The notes beneath the pieces are model-generated. The model was not told the origin of the DNA and ran no database searches. It saw nothing but the letters and a program-made list of their open reading frames with translations. Below, in pieces: positions 1-10,264 of a stretch of DNA of 64,000 nt (its first letter is position 1; each line of letters begins with the position of its first letter). Both the position numbers and the translations under genes were made by a program. Origin of the DNA: Neoscytalidium dimidiatum (Eukaryota > Ascomycota > Dothideomycetes > Botryosphaeriales > Botryosphaeriaceae); contig CM074698.1 in NCBI GenBank assembly GCA_037367355.1, positions 1,612,001 to 1,676,000 on the forward strand, written 5' to 3'.

Positions 1-2614
1 ACCCGACACCTTTTCTTCCTACAAACCCCCTTCTATTCCTGCCCGTCCTCCCTCTTCCGAACCAATTGTATTTCAGCTCCGCCGCCAACTTTTCCATCTT
101 CGTCTGCGCGTCGTCCCCACTCCTGATGCTTATAAGAATGCTCACGCACTGCAGCATTCTCGCCACCGTTTCCATGACCTTTGCCGTATCCATAGGCGGG
201 GGTGGCGGTGGCGGCGGTGGGGCCAGTTGATGGCTGTAATAGTTCTGCGGGTTTGAGTGACTGCGGCCGTGACCGGCAAGATGCACGTTCGACGGAAGGC
301 TGTGGAAAGAGCCTGCCGAGGTGTTGGATGTCGCACGGCTGCGAGAATTGGAGGTGAACGGATTCGAGAAGGAGGTCGATGTGCTCTCCAGGATGTTGGA
401 GGCCGAGTTGTGGCTATGAGAGGCGCTGTGGCTAGCTGGCCAGCCGGTGTCCCCCAGACTGGTTGACGTTCCCGGTCGTGCAGGGTGTGCAGCGGGTGAG
501 GTCTGGTGCGAAAACTGGCTTGTCGCATCGGGAGAGGGGTAGGAGTCCACAATCCCGGCGTTGATGTTCTCGAGGGAAAGGCGAGAAAATATGGCCATCA
601 ACGCATCGTTGCGGGGAAGAATGATAGTGTCACGGAAGGTGAGGAGCGTCAATCGTCGCACATCAAGCTCCTCGCCCAGAGTTGGGATATGTTTCGACCT
701 CGATTCGTCTGAGTCTGCACGACTTCTGTTTGGAAGAGATGCTCCCCAAAAGCCTGCAGCTTCCTTGGGGTTCATGATGCCCTTACCTTTAAATTCCATG
801 TCTAAAGGTAAGAAGACGGCTTGAACAAAAGGGAGAATCGTGTACAGGACGATGGTCCACATGTCGACGAGTTTCGGCACCAATCGATCGTCTGGGCAGT
901 GCCTTAGGGTCTGGTCCAATGACAAGAAGCCGGTTTGCAGCAGTTCACCAAGATCTTCGATGATGACCGTGGGAGCTTGTCGCTGAATACAGCGCCTTAT
1001 ATGTACCGAAACCAGGGCGTTGAAATCTTCAATCGGTGGACGTGGATCTTCGCCTTCGAATATCAGGAGGACGCGTGCTTTTATAAGCGGCCAAGCATCA
1101 TCCGGTGTCATCCCGGGCACTCCAAAAATAGCGCCAAGGTTGGCCACAGAGGTTTGGGGTGTGTCCAAAGCCAGCGCTGCGGAAGAAAGCAAGGAACTTG
1201 AAGGCGCGGAAGTGCTTAAGGCTGAAGTACTTGGCCATTCTGGCCGTTCAAGCTGGAGAGAACCATCGCGCTCGCGATACGTCGTGTCCATGGTTTCCAA
1301 GTTTGCTGCATGTGCGTTCGCCGCCTTTTCTTCTTTTTTCTTCTGGCGCAGAGCTCGACCGCCATGTCTCAAGTCCAAACCGCTCATGGACTGAGCAAAG
1401 GTGCTCGAGTGACCGGGCGAGTTGGGAGCCGCAAAGTTGTACAAGGGCTGCGGCGCGCTCGGGTCCGTCGGCTTGGAGTTACTGGAGGCGGAGGAAAGCG
1501 GGAGACTGTGATCATCGTGCTTGAGCTTATGCTTTTGGCGCGATAGGAAATGATGGCGATGCTTCTCCTTTTCCTTTTCCTTCTCCGGTAACATGGGCAA
1601 CCGCTCTGACGGAACGAGGGTGGATGTGGAAGCATTGGCGAGGGAATAGATGGACGGGGCGGGAACCTTGTGGTCAATCAGACTGGTGGTCGACTGATTC
1701 ATCGGCAGAGCACTTGTGCTGTACATTCCTGGCCTGTTCGGCGAAGGAAGGGCGGGAAGTCTCTTGTCGGCATCTTTGTCGCGCGATATTCCGATGCTCT
1801 TTGGCTTCGAGAACAACTTCATCTTGGATTTCTCTTTGGCGGGCTTCGCCTCCTTCTCAGGCACCACTTGAGGGGACATGGGGCGGGTATTGTATTCCGG
1901 GCTAGGCGAAGCAAGAGGGCTCCTGGGAAAGACGGTACTGGCGGCAGCCGTCGCGGCAACCTTTTGGCCTCCCGGGACGCCGTTCTGGTACTGGGTAGGC
2001 ACGCCCAAGCCGGGATTGGTGTTCAACGAAGGCACAGCGGGAGAAGGGACTGAGGGCTTGCGACGGCCAGGTTGGTTGGGCTGGCCGGGCTCGGGAATTG
2101 TTGTGGAGCGCTTGCGGTTGTGCTGGCTGTCCTGTTGCTGAGCATGCATAGCAGCCTGCGCTGCGATCTGCGAAGCGGACAAATGGGACATGCTCGGGGA
2201 GTTGGAGTGCGATGCAGTGGGCAGAGAGGGTTCGAAGAAGCCCTGGGAATGCTGGCGGGCGCGATGACCGAGATACGACGGCGGGGTCTGCACGCCGGGC
2301 GGCCTGGGGTCGCGCGAGATGTCGGTTATGGGGCCGGAGACATTGCTTGAGACGTGGGTGACGGTGGGCCGCTGCAGCTGCGGGCTGTAGCCCGGGGTGC
2401 TCTGGTGGTTGTAGTTGGAGGGCGGCGAGCGGGTCTGCTGCTTGCGCAGCGAGAGGGCGGTGATGCGCGAGGAGTCGCTATCGCTGTCGGAGCAGTCGTC
2501 GTGGTCGGTGGACTGGCCGCGGGGGCGCTGGAGAGTGGTGGGCGTCTGGCTGCCGTGGGGTTGTGGATGTGCGGGCGGCGAGCTCAGCACGGTGCGGGCG
2601 GGCGACGAGGTCAT
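1..2614 (-). CDS. hbrB: HbrB-family TORC2 subunit (Bit61/PRR5-like), 3' end outside the window
   Basis: The minus-strand frame is open without a stop from the first in-frame ATG at 2614 to the left window edge (at least 871 codons), so the C-terminus is missing. An in-frame TGA at 2696-2698 with no ATG before 2614 supports this start. The first ~480 residues are Ser/Pro/Gln-rich and low complexity. The conserved domain lies at about residues 480-690 and includes the segments YTILPFVQAVFLPLD and FSRLSLENIN, which I recognise from the HbrB/Bit61/PRR5 family. Members are subunits of TOR complex 2, acting in plasma-membrane, actin and polarity signalling; HbrB was named for a hyperbranching phenotype in Aspergillus. 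A proline run and a Ser/Asn/His-rich tail follow the domain. No intron is needed. It shares a 419-bp promoter region with Gon7. The family call is confident; the role in this species is inferred. Confidence 0.88.
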   Translation of the reverse strand, partial: MTSSPARTVLSSPPAHPQPHGSQTPTTLQRPRGQSTDHDDCSDSDSDSSRITALSLRKQQTRSPPSNYNHQSTPGYSPQLQRPTVTHVSSNVSGPITDISRDPRPPGVQTPPSYLGHRARQHSQGFFEPSLPTASHSNSPSMSHLSASQIAAQAAMHAQQQDSQHNRKRSTTIPEPGQPNQPGRRKPSVPSPAVPSLNTNPGLGVPTQYQNGVPGGQKVAATAAASTVFPRSPLASPSPEYNTRPMSPQVVPEKEAKPAKEKSKMKLFSKPKSIGISRDKDADKRLPALPSPNRPGMYSTSALPMNQSTTSLIDHKVPAPSIYSLANASTSTLVPSERLPMLPEKEKEKEKHRHHFLSRQKHKLKHDDHSLPLSSASSNSKPTDPSAPQPLYNFAAPNSPGHSSTFAQSMSGLDLRHGGRALRQKKKEEKAANAHAANLETMDTTYRERDGSLQLERPEWPSTSALSTSAPSSSLLSSAALALDTPQTSVANLGAIFGVPGMTPDDAWPLIKARVLLIFEGEDPRPPIEDFNALVSVHIRRCIQRQAPTVIIEDLGELLQTGFLSLDQTLRHCPDDRLVPKLVDMWTIVLYTILPFVQAVFLPLDMEFKGKGIMNPKEAAGFWGASLPNRSRADSDESRSKHIPTLGEELDVRRLTLLTFRDTIILPRNDALMAIFSRLSLENINAGIVDSYPSPDATSQFSHQTSPAAHPARPGTSTSLGDTGWPASHSASHSHNSASNILESTSTSFSNPFTSNSRSRATSNTSAGSFHSLPSNVHLAGHGRSHSNPQNYYSHQLAPPPPPPPPPMDTAKVMETVARMLQCVSILISIRSGDDAQTKMEKLAAELKYNWFGRGRTGRNRRGFVGRKGVG

Positions 2615-3033
2615 GCTGGGCGTCGGCGTGGGCGTGGGTGTTGTGCGACTTGGGCGGCTGGGGTATCGATGCTGCGCCTGGATGCAGCGGACAGCTCAAG
2701 CCATGTCCAGCACAGCCAAAAACGCGGAGGACGAACGCGGCAGCGGATGCAGGAGGATTGCGGAGAGTGTCAGGCGTGTCAGACGCCGGTCGAGACGATG
2801 TGTGGAGGCCGAGGACAGACAGACAGACAGACAGCCGGCGGGTACGTAACTAGTCGAGGCTCGTAGGGCTGAGGCGATCTGCGCCAGCACTGCCCGCTGC
2901 CCACTGCCCACTGTCCGCCGCCCGCCGCCCGCCGCCAATTTCGCGCCCAAGCCTCACGCCTCACCACATCTCGCACCACTCCCCGCCCTCGCCCGCAATC
3001 CACCCAATTCCCCTCACTCTACCGCCCGCCGCC
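2615..3033. promoter_or_regulatory. Divergent promoter region between hbrB and GON7
   Basis: This 419-bp gap separates two head-to-head starts. It contains a GACA microsatellite (five units at 2814-2834) and, nearer Gon7, a strongly pyrimidine-rich stretch with CCGCC repeats (about 2890-2935) followed by CT-rich leader sequence. Such CT-rich leaders are common just upstream of fungal start codons. No TATA box was seen. Bidirectional promoter function is inferred from position only. Confidence 0.55.
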
Positions 3034-3309
3034 ATGTCCACTCTACGCGCCACCTATTCCTCGCCTGCCGATGGCACCGCCGCCTTCACCCGAGACCTTC
3101 CGCCTGTGAGCCCTGCGGCCGCCACCGCCGACGATAAGACCGCCTACCTTGCTGCTCTTCGCAAGTCCGTGGCCGAGCTGCAGACCGAGGTCAATGCTCA
3201 TGTCACCCGAAAGATGGAGCAAGAGAAGAGGGCTTCGGGCGCAGACGAGTCGCAGGACGCTGCTCTGGAAGCGAACTACGGCGAGGAGGTTGTCGACGAG
3301 GACGATTAA
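3034..3309 (+). CDS. GON7: Gon7-like KEOPS/EKC complex subunit
   Basis: A single-exon 91-residue protein. Small size, an N-terminal YSSP..GTAAFTRDLPP-type segment, a central helix (AYLAALRKSVAELQTEV, about residues 42-58) and an acidic C-terminus (YGEEVVDEDD) match fungal Gon7 proteins as I know them. Gon7 is the small, partly disordered fifth subunit of the KEOPS/EKC complex. That complex helps make the universal t6A modification at position 37 of ANN-decoding tRNAs, and in yeast is also linked to telomere maintenance and transcription. The start sits in a CCGCCGCCATG context at the end of a CT-rich leader. It is divergent from hbrB. The family is poorly conserved, so the call rests on length, layout and the tail motif. 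Confidence 0.8.
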   Translation: MSTLRATYSSPADGTAAFTRDLPPVSPAAATADDKTAYLAALRKSVAELQTEVNAHVTRKMEQEKRASGADESQDAALEANYGEEVVDEDD

Positions 3310-4287
3310 GCGCGCATCGATCTCGTTATCCTCTATTTCCCGACTGCCAAGATCGGCAAACCCAGCAAAACCAGGCCTTGCTGCCCTGGACACTTCCCTG
3401 GTCCAAGTACTACTCGCGGCTCTATGCATTCGCGGCTGTGGTGCCAACAACTGACCCTCCTGCATCCACAAGTGTGCTTCGAATCAACTCGCACTTCGCT
3501 CTGAGAAATATCATACCCTAGCTCTATGTTAGATTAACCAATTCGTCCGCCACTTGTGGATCCGTGCGGAGTCTGATTGGCTTTACCGAAACTCTAGGCT
3601 ATGGACAACTTCTGGTTTGCTTTGGTATACAGATAAAGACTATCTGCCTTCCTCATCCCATCGCTGGATCCTCCCTGCCTTTCTCCTTTCAACTGTCTGT
3701 GCTTTGGGATCCGTTAGCAGAGAAAGGGAAGGATCAGCCTGTACGCCATAGCCTGCCAAGCTTAGAGCCCAAGTTGTGGTAGTATATGGAAACAAAAGAA
3801 AATTTCAACGGGAACAATAGCGTCTGTCGTGCTCGGTCGCGTGTTCTTTGGGTCTTTCGAGCCCGGCACCATCTTTGAGTTCTTACTTGATGAGTGTCGA
3901 GGTGTCGTTCTCAAATGATGTCGGACTCACCTTCGCTCCCGTACATGTCTTTTCGTATTGGACGCTTGTCCGGGAGGCGACATCGGTACCTCGCGAAATT
4001 AGTCTACACCACAACACTTCCTCTGTAGGCCTTCGACCGCGGCCTTTTCCCTGATTTTTGCAGGGCTTTTTCCCTGTCTGAACTAGTCATCGACTCACGC
4101 TCGTCATGATGCTACAAAGTGGACGCGAAGCGAGCTCATGACACTGGTCGCAAGACCGAATAGTCGCAACATTGAGTGACTACCTTCTCAGTCACTCCGA
4201 CCTCGTCGCTACGACGAACTCCAAACAGTCACAGTGGAGTCACCAGGGAAATCCGCAAACAAAAATGATTTGGCACGTGTCGACCTC
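3310..4287. other. Intergenic, no gene seen
   Basis: About 980 bp between Gon7 and the next plus-strand gene. It should hold the Gon7 3' UTR and the promoter of the gene starting at 4288. Reading frames are short and not coding-like. No repeat, tRNA or promoter element stood out. Confidence 0.5.
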
Positions 4288-5313
4288 ATGGACTCAATTC
4301 ACTCTGATTCAATCGTCACCATGTCTCCGCAGGTTCAGCCGTTGCTGCATCACGATCAACAAAGCACAACTGTTACCTCCGCCGTGCTTGCTATGACCAA
4401 CCCTTGCGCGCAGGACCACGTCGGTACAGCCGCAATGGCGGAAAATGTCGAGGGTCTATGGTACACGTACTACTCGAAGCTGCTCAACCGCTCCTGGAAG
4501 CGCATCCGCCAGGAAGCCATTGGCCTCGGAATCCTCCCTAAGGACTGCAGCAAAGTTGTCCAACCCCAAATGATCTCCTCTACAGACGTCAGCAACCCGG
4601 TTGTGGCACTATCTCACTACTTGGTAAGCTCCACGACTTCTATCACAGAATACATACTTGAAGCTACAACACAGCTCACATGGGCAGTTGAAGGAGCAGT
4701 CCAGACATAAATATCATCGATGTCATATGACACATGCGTCCGGAAGACTACTTCAGCTGCCCATAAGCTGCTGTGCGCGGAATATGCTATGCCTTCCTAC
4801 TCCCTAACCATCCGGCGGTGCCTGTTAATCTAACACATAATGTAGATCGGATGCCATCAGTACATTTTCACGAACTACAACCTGTCCGCTGAACTTCCAC
4901 AAGGCCATCCCATCGCTGAATGGGCCTATCCCGAACTGGTACTCCTCGACCGCGCTGCCACCGAGGCTGCTCAGCCGGCTCCAATCGTACTTCGTTACTG
5001 GGTGAAAGACTCCAACCTCCATGGCCGCAAGCCGGTTGATGATATGCGCTGGGACTATGGCTACGTCATCCCACCCGTGCCCTCATACTGGCTGAGTGTT
5101 GAAGGCGTATATGTCGTCGGTGGGGTTCCGGCCGCGATCAAGTCCAGAGAGCGGGAGGAGGAGCAGGGCCAGCGGGAGAGGGAGGAGGAGTGGAAGATGC
5201 AGGAGCCGGAGAGGAGGGCGAAGGGAAAGGCGGACAGGCAGGTGATTCAGAGAAAGTTAGCAGGAGAGAGCGATGAGGAGAGCACCGGGGGAAGAATTTG
5301 TGGCAGCGTTTGA
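4288..5313 (+). CDS. Uncharacterised two-exon protein
   Basis: Exons are 4288-4623 and 4846-5313 (267 residues). The intron begins GTAAGC and ends TAATGTAG after a CTAAC branch-like site. Joining keeps the frame: the first exon ends ..LSHYL and the second starts IGCHQYIFTNYN. The first in-frame ATG is at 4288; 4321 is an alternative. The first part contains VEGLWYTYYSKLLNRSWKRI; the second has a well-ordered segment with many aromatic residues (RYWVKDSNLHG, DDMRWDYGYVIPP) followed by a highly charged Glu/Arg/Lys tail (about residues 205-267) that looks like a coiled coil or disordered basic region. I do not recognise the family. Neither signal peptide nor membrane helix is apparent. The 222-nt intron is longer than most here. 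Confidence 0.6.
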
Positions 5314-5680
5314 AGGCTGAGAAAGATGGGAGGAAGATGGAACAGGTGGAGAGTAATAAAAGAGTCTGGAGGACTATGCGTCTCCTCAGCAGGAACCTAC
5401 AGCACGATCGAACGGTTCATGGGACATAGGAATCGGTAGACTTTAGGAGTCGGTTATAATTCCAGTGAACGGACGTTCAATTACCTGAATTGAGAGTTCT
5501 GCTAGCGAGGTTTATAATGAGCATAGCGAAGACAACTCGCGTACAGAAATCAAAGAACATATATGGATAGGATTGGGACCACTAGCCGTCTCAGTCTCTT
5601 CCATCGCAGCAACCTGTTCGAGGACTGCTTCCTTTGATCTCATATTCCAGAGCTTCCCGACGCCGTGCCCAACCATCAGA
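5314..5680. other. Convergent intergenic region
   Basis: This 367-bp region lies between the 3' ends of the plus-strand unknown gene and the minus-strand P450, so it should hold both 3' UTRs. No further gene is visible. Confidence 0.5.
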
Positions 5681-7603
5681 TCAAACCCCGCCTAGCTCTC
5701 GAGGCTTTACATAGACCTTGATCCCTTTCTGTTTCACGAACCAGACGTTGTGGGTTTGCACAGGTATGTCTGGATCAACGAGAGAGAAGTCGAAACTGTG
5801 TATCAGCTGAGGGATGACCTTTGAGATCTCCATCAGGGCGATATTCTTTCCCAAGCAAGTCCTCGAACCGTGTCCAAACTATCGAGTCTGTCAGATTGAG
5901 ACTTAATTTTCTGAGGCACTCAACGAGACTTACCGGCAACCAATATCTGTCCAATATTTGCTCTTCCTCTTTGCTGACGAGCCAACGTTCGGGTCTGAAC
6001 TCGTCCGCATCTGCTCCAAAAATGTCTTTACTATAGTGAGCGACCCAAGAGTTGACACCCACGATTGTCTGTACATGTCCGTCAGGACCGTCTAGTTCGA
6101 GCGATGACTTGGTAGAATACGCACTCCCTCTGGAAAGAATTTGCCTGAGATGGTCGCTCCTCCCTTCGGCACTACTCGGCTCATGGTAAGTCCTGTTGCA
6201 GGATGCATTCTTAGCCCCTCTTTAATGACAGCTTGCAGATATGGCATATGTTGCGCGTCTGCGAAAGTGACCGCGCCTTTCAAAGTGCTGTTCGAGTACA
6301 GCTCGTCCACTTCTGCACGGAGCTATGCGAAGGATTAGCGGACATTCAATCTCGCGCAGTTCAATCATACCTTTTGCAAAGCCTGTGGGTTCTTCAACAG
6401 GCGGTACATAATACTGGTAAGGCTGATGCTTGAAGTGTCGCTCCCTGCAGCGACATTCATCATGCAAATGGACCAGATGTCGAATTCAGTAATCTTTTGC
6501 GGCTGTTCATGGTGGATACGCAGTGCTTTGGCTAGGAAGGTCTGTCCTTCGACATTCTTCTCATAGGCCTTAACCTGATCGACTGCAAACTTTGCTGCCT
6601 GCGAAAACCCGTTTGCCCCGAGCATGGGCAGCTTCCAAAAGAAACGGTGCGTTTCCGGGTAAATACCGACGCGAGCAGCATAGACCAAGAATTCATCCAG
6701 ACCATCGATGATTTTCAGAGGATCCTTGCCAGCAGCCAGAAGGCCAAATCGTTTCGACACCTGAAAATACAATGCCCATTCAGCAACTTTTCGTGTCCTC
6801 AACGACGGTGGTCAAGTACGTCATTATACGTACTGAGATCTCTCCGATCGTATCGAATGCGAAGCACTGCATCCACCATTGCAGATCGAATGCTTGGCCG
6901 ACTCTTCAGAACTTTAGCTTCTGTCTCTTTCTTTCCCCCACGTTTCGATAGGCTGATACGCCATTGCTACTTACCGGGCCATTTCCGTTAACCTATCTTT
7001 GAGGAATTCAACGCAGTGGTCCACCGCTTGCTCCATCGTGACTAGAGATGACATCGAATATAGCGCTGCGAATTTCCGCCTCTGTGCAGCATGATTCTTC
7101 GGGTCCCGCTCTGAGAACACATTTGGTAGGTGTGGCGGCTGACTGGTAGTGTACCATGGCCCCTTTATAAAAGCAGTGCCGTGTCCGTAAATGATCTTGA
7201 CGGCCTCTGGGTCATCTATCGAATATTCGTTCGGTGCTATGCGCACAATAGGTCCTAAACATCTTAGCATTCTAGGTCGAACAGCAGGGATGAGCACAGG
7301 CGCGTAGGGCGCCAAGTATTTCGGGAACGCACCGTACTTGCGATGTAGTTCGACGTTCGTCCACGGGAACCTTCCAGTCCAGACTTCCTTCAGGTACCAG
7401 AGGCGGGTGAAGCGCGCTGCGAACTTGCCGGGCACAGAGCGCAAAGGAGTCGTTGTGGCTCGCAGAAGTGGCCGTACGAGAAGTGCGGCCAGCGTGAGCA
7501 AAAGAAACGTCATGCCAAGGGCCATGATGCTTAAAAAGATGCTTATTCCGAGCCCAAGGGTATAAAATAGATCTCGCAGAGCGGGATCGGTAGAGGAACT
7601 CAT
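5681..7603 (-). CDS. Cytochrome P450 monooxygenase, six exons
   Basis: Exons on the minus strand: 7603-6975, 6903-6834, 6760-6371, 6322-6125, 6068-5934, 5878-5681; introns of 71, 73, 48, 56 and 55 nt. The joined frame is exactly 540 codons (539 residues). All P450 landmarks are present: an N-terminal membrane anchor (about residues 10-45), the I-helix oxygen-binding motif AGSDTS (~338), ExxR as EGLR (~396), PERW (~455) and the haem loop FGHGSRTCLG with the cysteine ligand near residue 482. QAFDLQWW..FDTIGEI and the downstream ERxx layout resemble fungal class II P450s of the pisatin demethylase/benzoate hydroxylase type; the substrate cannot be read from sequence. One donor is atypical (GTGCGT at 6124), chosen because it alone keeps the frame. 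It should be ER-bound and need an NADPH-P450 reductase. The frame extends upstream to another ATG at 8137, but that part is not P450-like. Confidence 0.93.
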
Positions 7604-8313
7604 ATGATCAAGCTTACATCTTGCAGCAGCCTCGACCTTATAAAGGCCCCCAGACAACTCGTTACTCACCCTCCTGAAGTAATGCATATGCAGCTTGTCG
7701 ATCAATGCAATGACTCGGCCGAGTGTCCTTGGGCATTCTGCACTATCTGCGGCGTTTCTAGTTGGCCGACCATTTTCATGACTAGTAGAATGCGGGGAAA
7801 ATAATCGAGCCGGTGGAAAACATTGCGTTTCATGGTCTGAGACATTAGCCAATTTTTGCGCTAGTTTACATGGAGTCGGGGGATTGCTTTTCGGCAGGCC
7901 TTGGCACCTTCGGTGTCGGTCGTCCGTCAACGCGACATTAGCGTCATTTGCTAGAAAGAGACCTGCACCATGTTGTATAGCTAGCCAGACGCTGAAATGC
8001 GCCGATGAAAGCTGTAGCAATGAGCACGTAGCCCAAACGTCGCGGGGTAATTGGCCGCAAAGAATGCTGAAAGAAATCCCGCTCCTCAAGTTCTTAGATA
8101 GATGGGCAAGCGCTAGGCTATCGGTGGAGGAACTCATCCGATCTAGCGTTCATTGCCATGCTTCTTTCAGCATCTTGTACTTTGATGTTCTCAAATTTCG
8201 CCTCGGTTCTGTTGATCCTCGCTGACGAGTGTTCGCTAATGGTTTCGCCTACGTAGCTGTTGGGAGAGTATCGCATTAGATACTTAGTCGACGGCGACTG
8301 TCTGCACCGATGG

Positions 8314-8347
8314 GGCCGAAGCGGCCCTTGAAAGGCCGAATTGGCCG
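8314..8347. promoter_or_regulatory. Tandem GGCCG/CGGCC inverted repeats upstream of the P450
   Basis: The stretch contains GGCCG-AAG-CGGCC (8314-8326), then a second GGCCG..GGCC pair (8334-8346). CGG/CCG triplets in inverted order are the typical targets of Zn2Cys6 regulators. The flank TGGGGCCGA (8311-8319) recurs exactly at 12772-12780 upstream of the UGD gene. A regulatory role is inferred. Confidence 0.35.
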
Positions 8348-8404
8348 ACGCCCAGTAGAACTTGCAGGTTGCAAGTACTCATATAGTATGCGTTAGCTTG
8401 ACAA

Positions 8405-8622
8405 TTTGCCGGCTAATATTTGCCGGTGAATGTCACTTTAAACACGAAATGGGCCGGGCTAACCCAATGAGGAAGATGAATAACAGAAACAAGATGAATA
8501 ACAAAGACACAGGACTCCACGATAGCCATTGTTTGTCGACCTGCAAAGATCCAAAAGCACATCACTGTGCATGGATGTGAAGAGCGGGGGTTCTTAGCAT
8601 TTTCCCCGCTTTAGCCGGCAAA
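8405..8622. promoter_or_regulatory. Cluster of three TTTGCCGG octamers
   Basis: TTTGCCGG occurs at 8405-8412 and 8419-8426 on the plus strand and inverted (CCGGCAAA) at 8615-8622, 0.8-1 kb upstream of the P450 start. About two such octamers would be expected by chance in 64 kb on both strands, so three in 218 bp is notable. It could bind a CGG-recognising fungal regulator. Function is inferred. Confidence 0.35.
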
Positions 8623-10264
8623 AAGGGGTGGGCTTTCGTCTTTCGCATAACGGGCCGCATCCCCACGGTAACCACGGATGGTTGCATCACTTAGAGGGAC
8701 GCCTTGATGGATCTGCACTCAAGAGCCCCAAGAAGACCCGAGAGCACCGACCGTGTACAGTTGCCTCCGCAATAATGCATCATGCCTAAGAATCTTGGGA
8801 GCCAGCAGCGCATACATGTAGATCTAAATGCGCACATTTTCTGAGAACCGTTCCAAAGGGGATATGCAAGATTTCTTCTCCTGGATAGTGTCATACTCTT
8901 CACCGAGAAACTTCTTTTATTGTATCTATGTGCTACCTGTCCTGCCCCGGATCCGTTCCGAGAATACGCTCCCAGCCTGATAATGAACTGGGCCCTACCG
9001 CATAATACAGTAACCAAACTCGAACGTGGCAAGATTCGCGTTGACGTATCGGTCGAAGACAACAGAGGATGAAGCATCCATCGCTTACGGCTGCAGGGAG
9101 GTCCAGTACAGATTCAGTTTACAGGTGGCTTTAAAAGATCTCAATATCTCCGAATACCACTTCTTTCTGTCTTTTGGGTACAGGGCAAACTTTGACATCC
9201 TTCGAGTGTTGTGGTGTCCGCCAAAGGCTTGATAAGGCTGTACAGAATTCTTCGCATTTGTCCAGAGAAGCGATGATAGCAGATGGGCCCTTTCAGCTCA
9301 GGGTTAAGTATCAAAAGTGTGCCTCTAGTCGTTCTGATGAGCTCCAAGAGGTCGAGCTCGATTCAGAACATGTGCAAATTCTCTCAGAGTATGTAACATG
9401 CGATTGGCTTGCCGTTGACCCTAACCATGCACCTGCCAGCGCCGATGGCTTCAAGCACCTGCATCTGATCCCATGCATGGATAGGTAGTTCTTCTACAAT
9501 ATCGAAGTGCACCATTGAGAAACTGTCACTGGTGGATCTACCAGGAGAGATCTGACAAACCGGCAGAAAGTGAGCTTGTTGAACGGATGTATCCAGGCAT
9601 GACGGTAGGGTGCCAGGGAGGTATGCCCTCTCTCGATGTGCTCAATATGGAGCACAGTTCAGGACGCATTTGGCGATATCATTTTGTCGCCAGCATTATT
9701 TCTCTTGATCCTTGCGTTCAATGCTCTGGATGAACTCTTGACAGGGCTGTCCAGAGGTCTGAATCTCAAGGAAAACTCCGCTGTGACGGAATGGAAGACG
9801 CAGAAAATGTGTGCTGCTGTCGTACAAGTGTGGCTCTACAGCAGTGCCCCATGTATACGAATCAGACTGCTAAATTGTGCACGGAAAAGGGTGCGTAGGA
9901 CAGTGTGTAGAGAGATCGTTGGCGAGCATCGGGTGTATTGCTGCAAAACTCAACTGACATTTGGCTCAACGGGTGTTTCAATTCAAATAAACGGAGATTA
10001 TACTGATGCACCGAGGGAGGGTTGGTCCGCGGGTTTGATTTTTCTCGTATGAAGGTAATTAACAATGGGTTCTCGTATCGGAACATCTTGTTCCAATGTA
10101 ACGAGGGCGACACCCCCACGCCACGACAAATTTCAGAAACAAGGAAAGTACCGTACAAATACTGCTTATTGACACTAGTGGAACATATGACAATAAATAA
10201 TCAGTTATTGAGGGGCGAAGAAAAAACAATGAATTGCGCGGAACGGGCCGGAAAACAAATGCGT

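Larger units (their letters stand above)
7604..10264. other. Long gene-poor region between P450 and UGD; P450 upstream sequence
   Basis: This 2.66 kb region holds the P450 promoter (right of 7603) and the UGD 3' UTR. The P450 frame stays open for 178 codons upstream to an ATG at 8137. A strong donor-like GTGAGTAACG (minus strand, about 7672) just upstream of 7603 suggests a 5'-UTR intron. Between 9.1 and 9.6 kb on the minus strand there are short coding-like stretches interrupted by stops; I could not assign them. No transposon, tRNA or complete gene is visible. Confidence 0.45.

Noticed and set aside
9100..9650. Possible decayed HET-domain-like stretch on the minus strand
   Set aside because: Phrases such as VNGKPIACYIL and LLELIRTTRGTLL recall HET domains, but two in-frame stops interrupt and no core HET motif follows; too weak to annotate.
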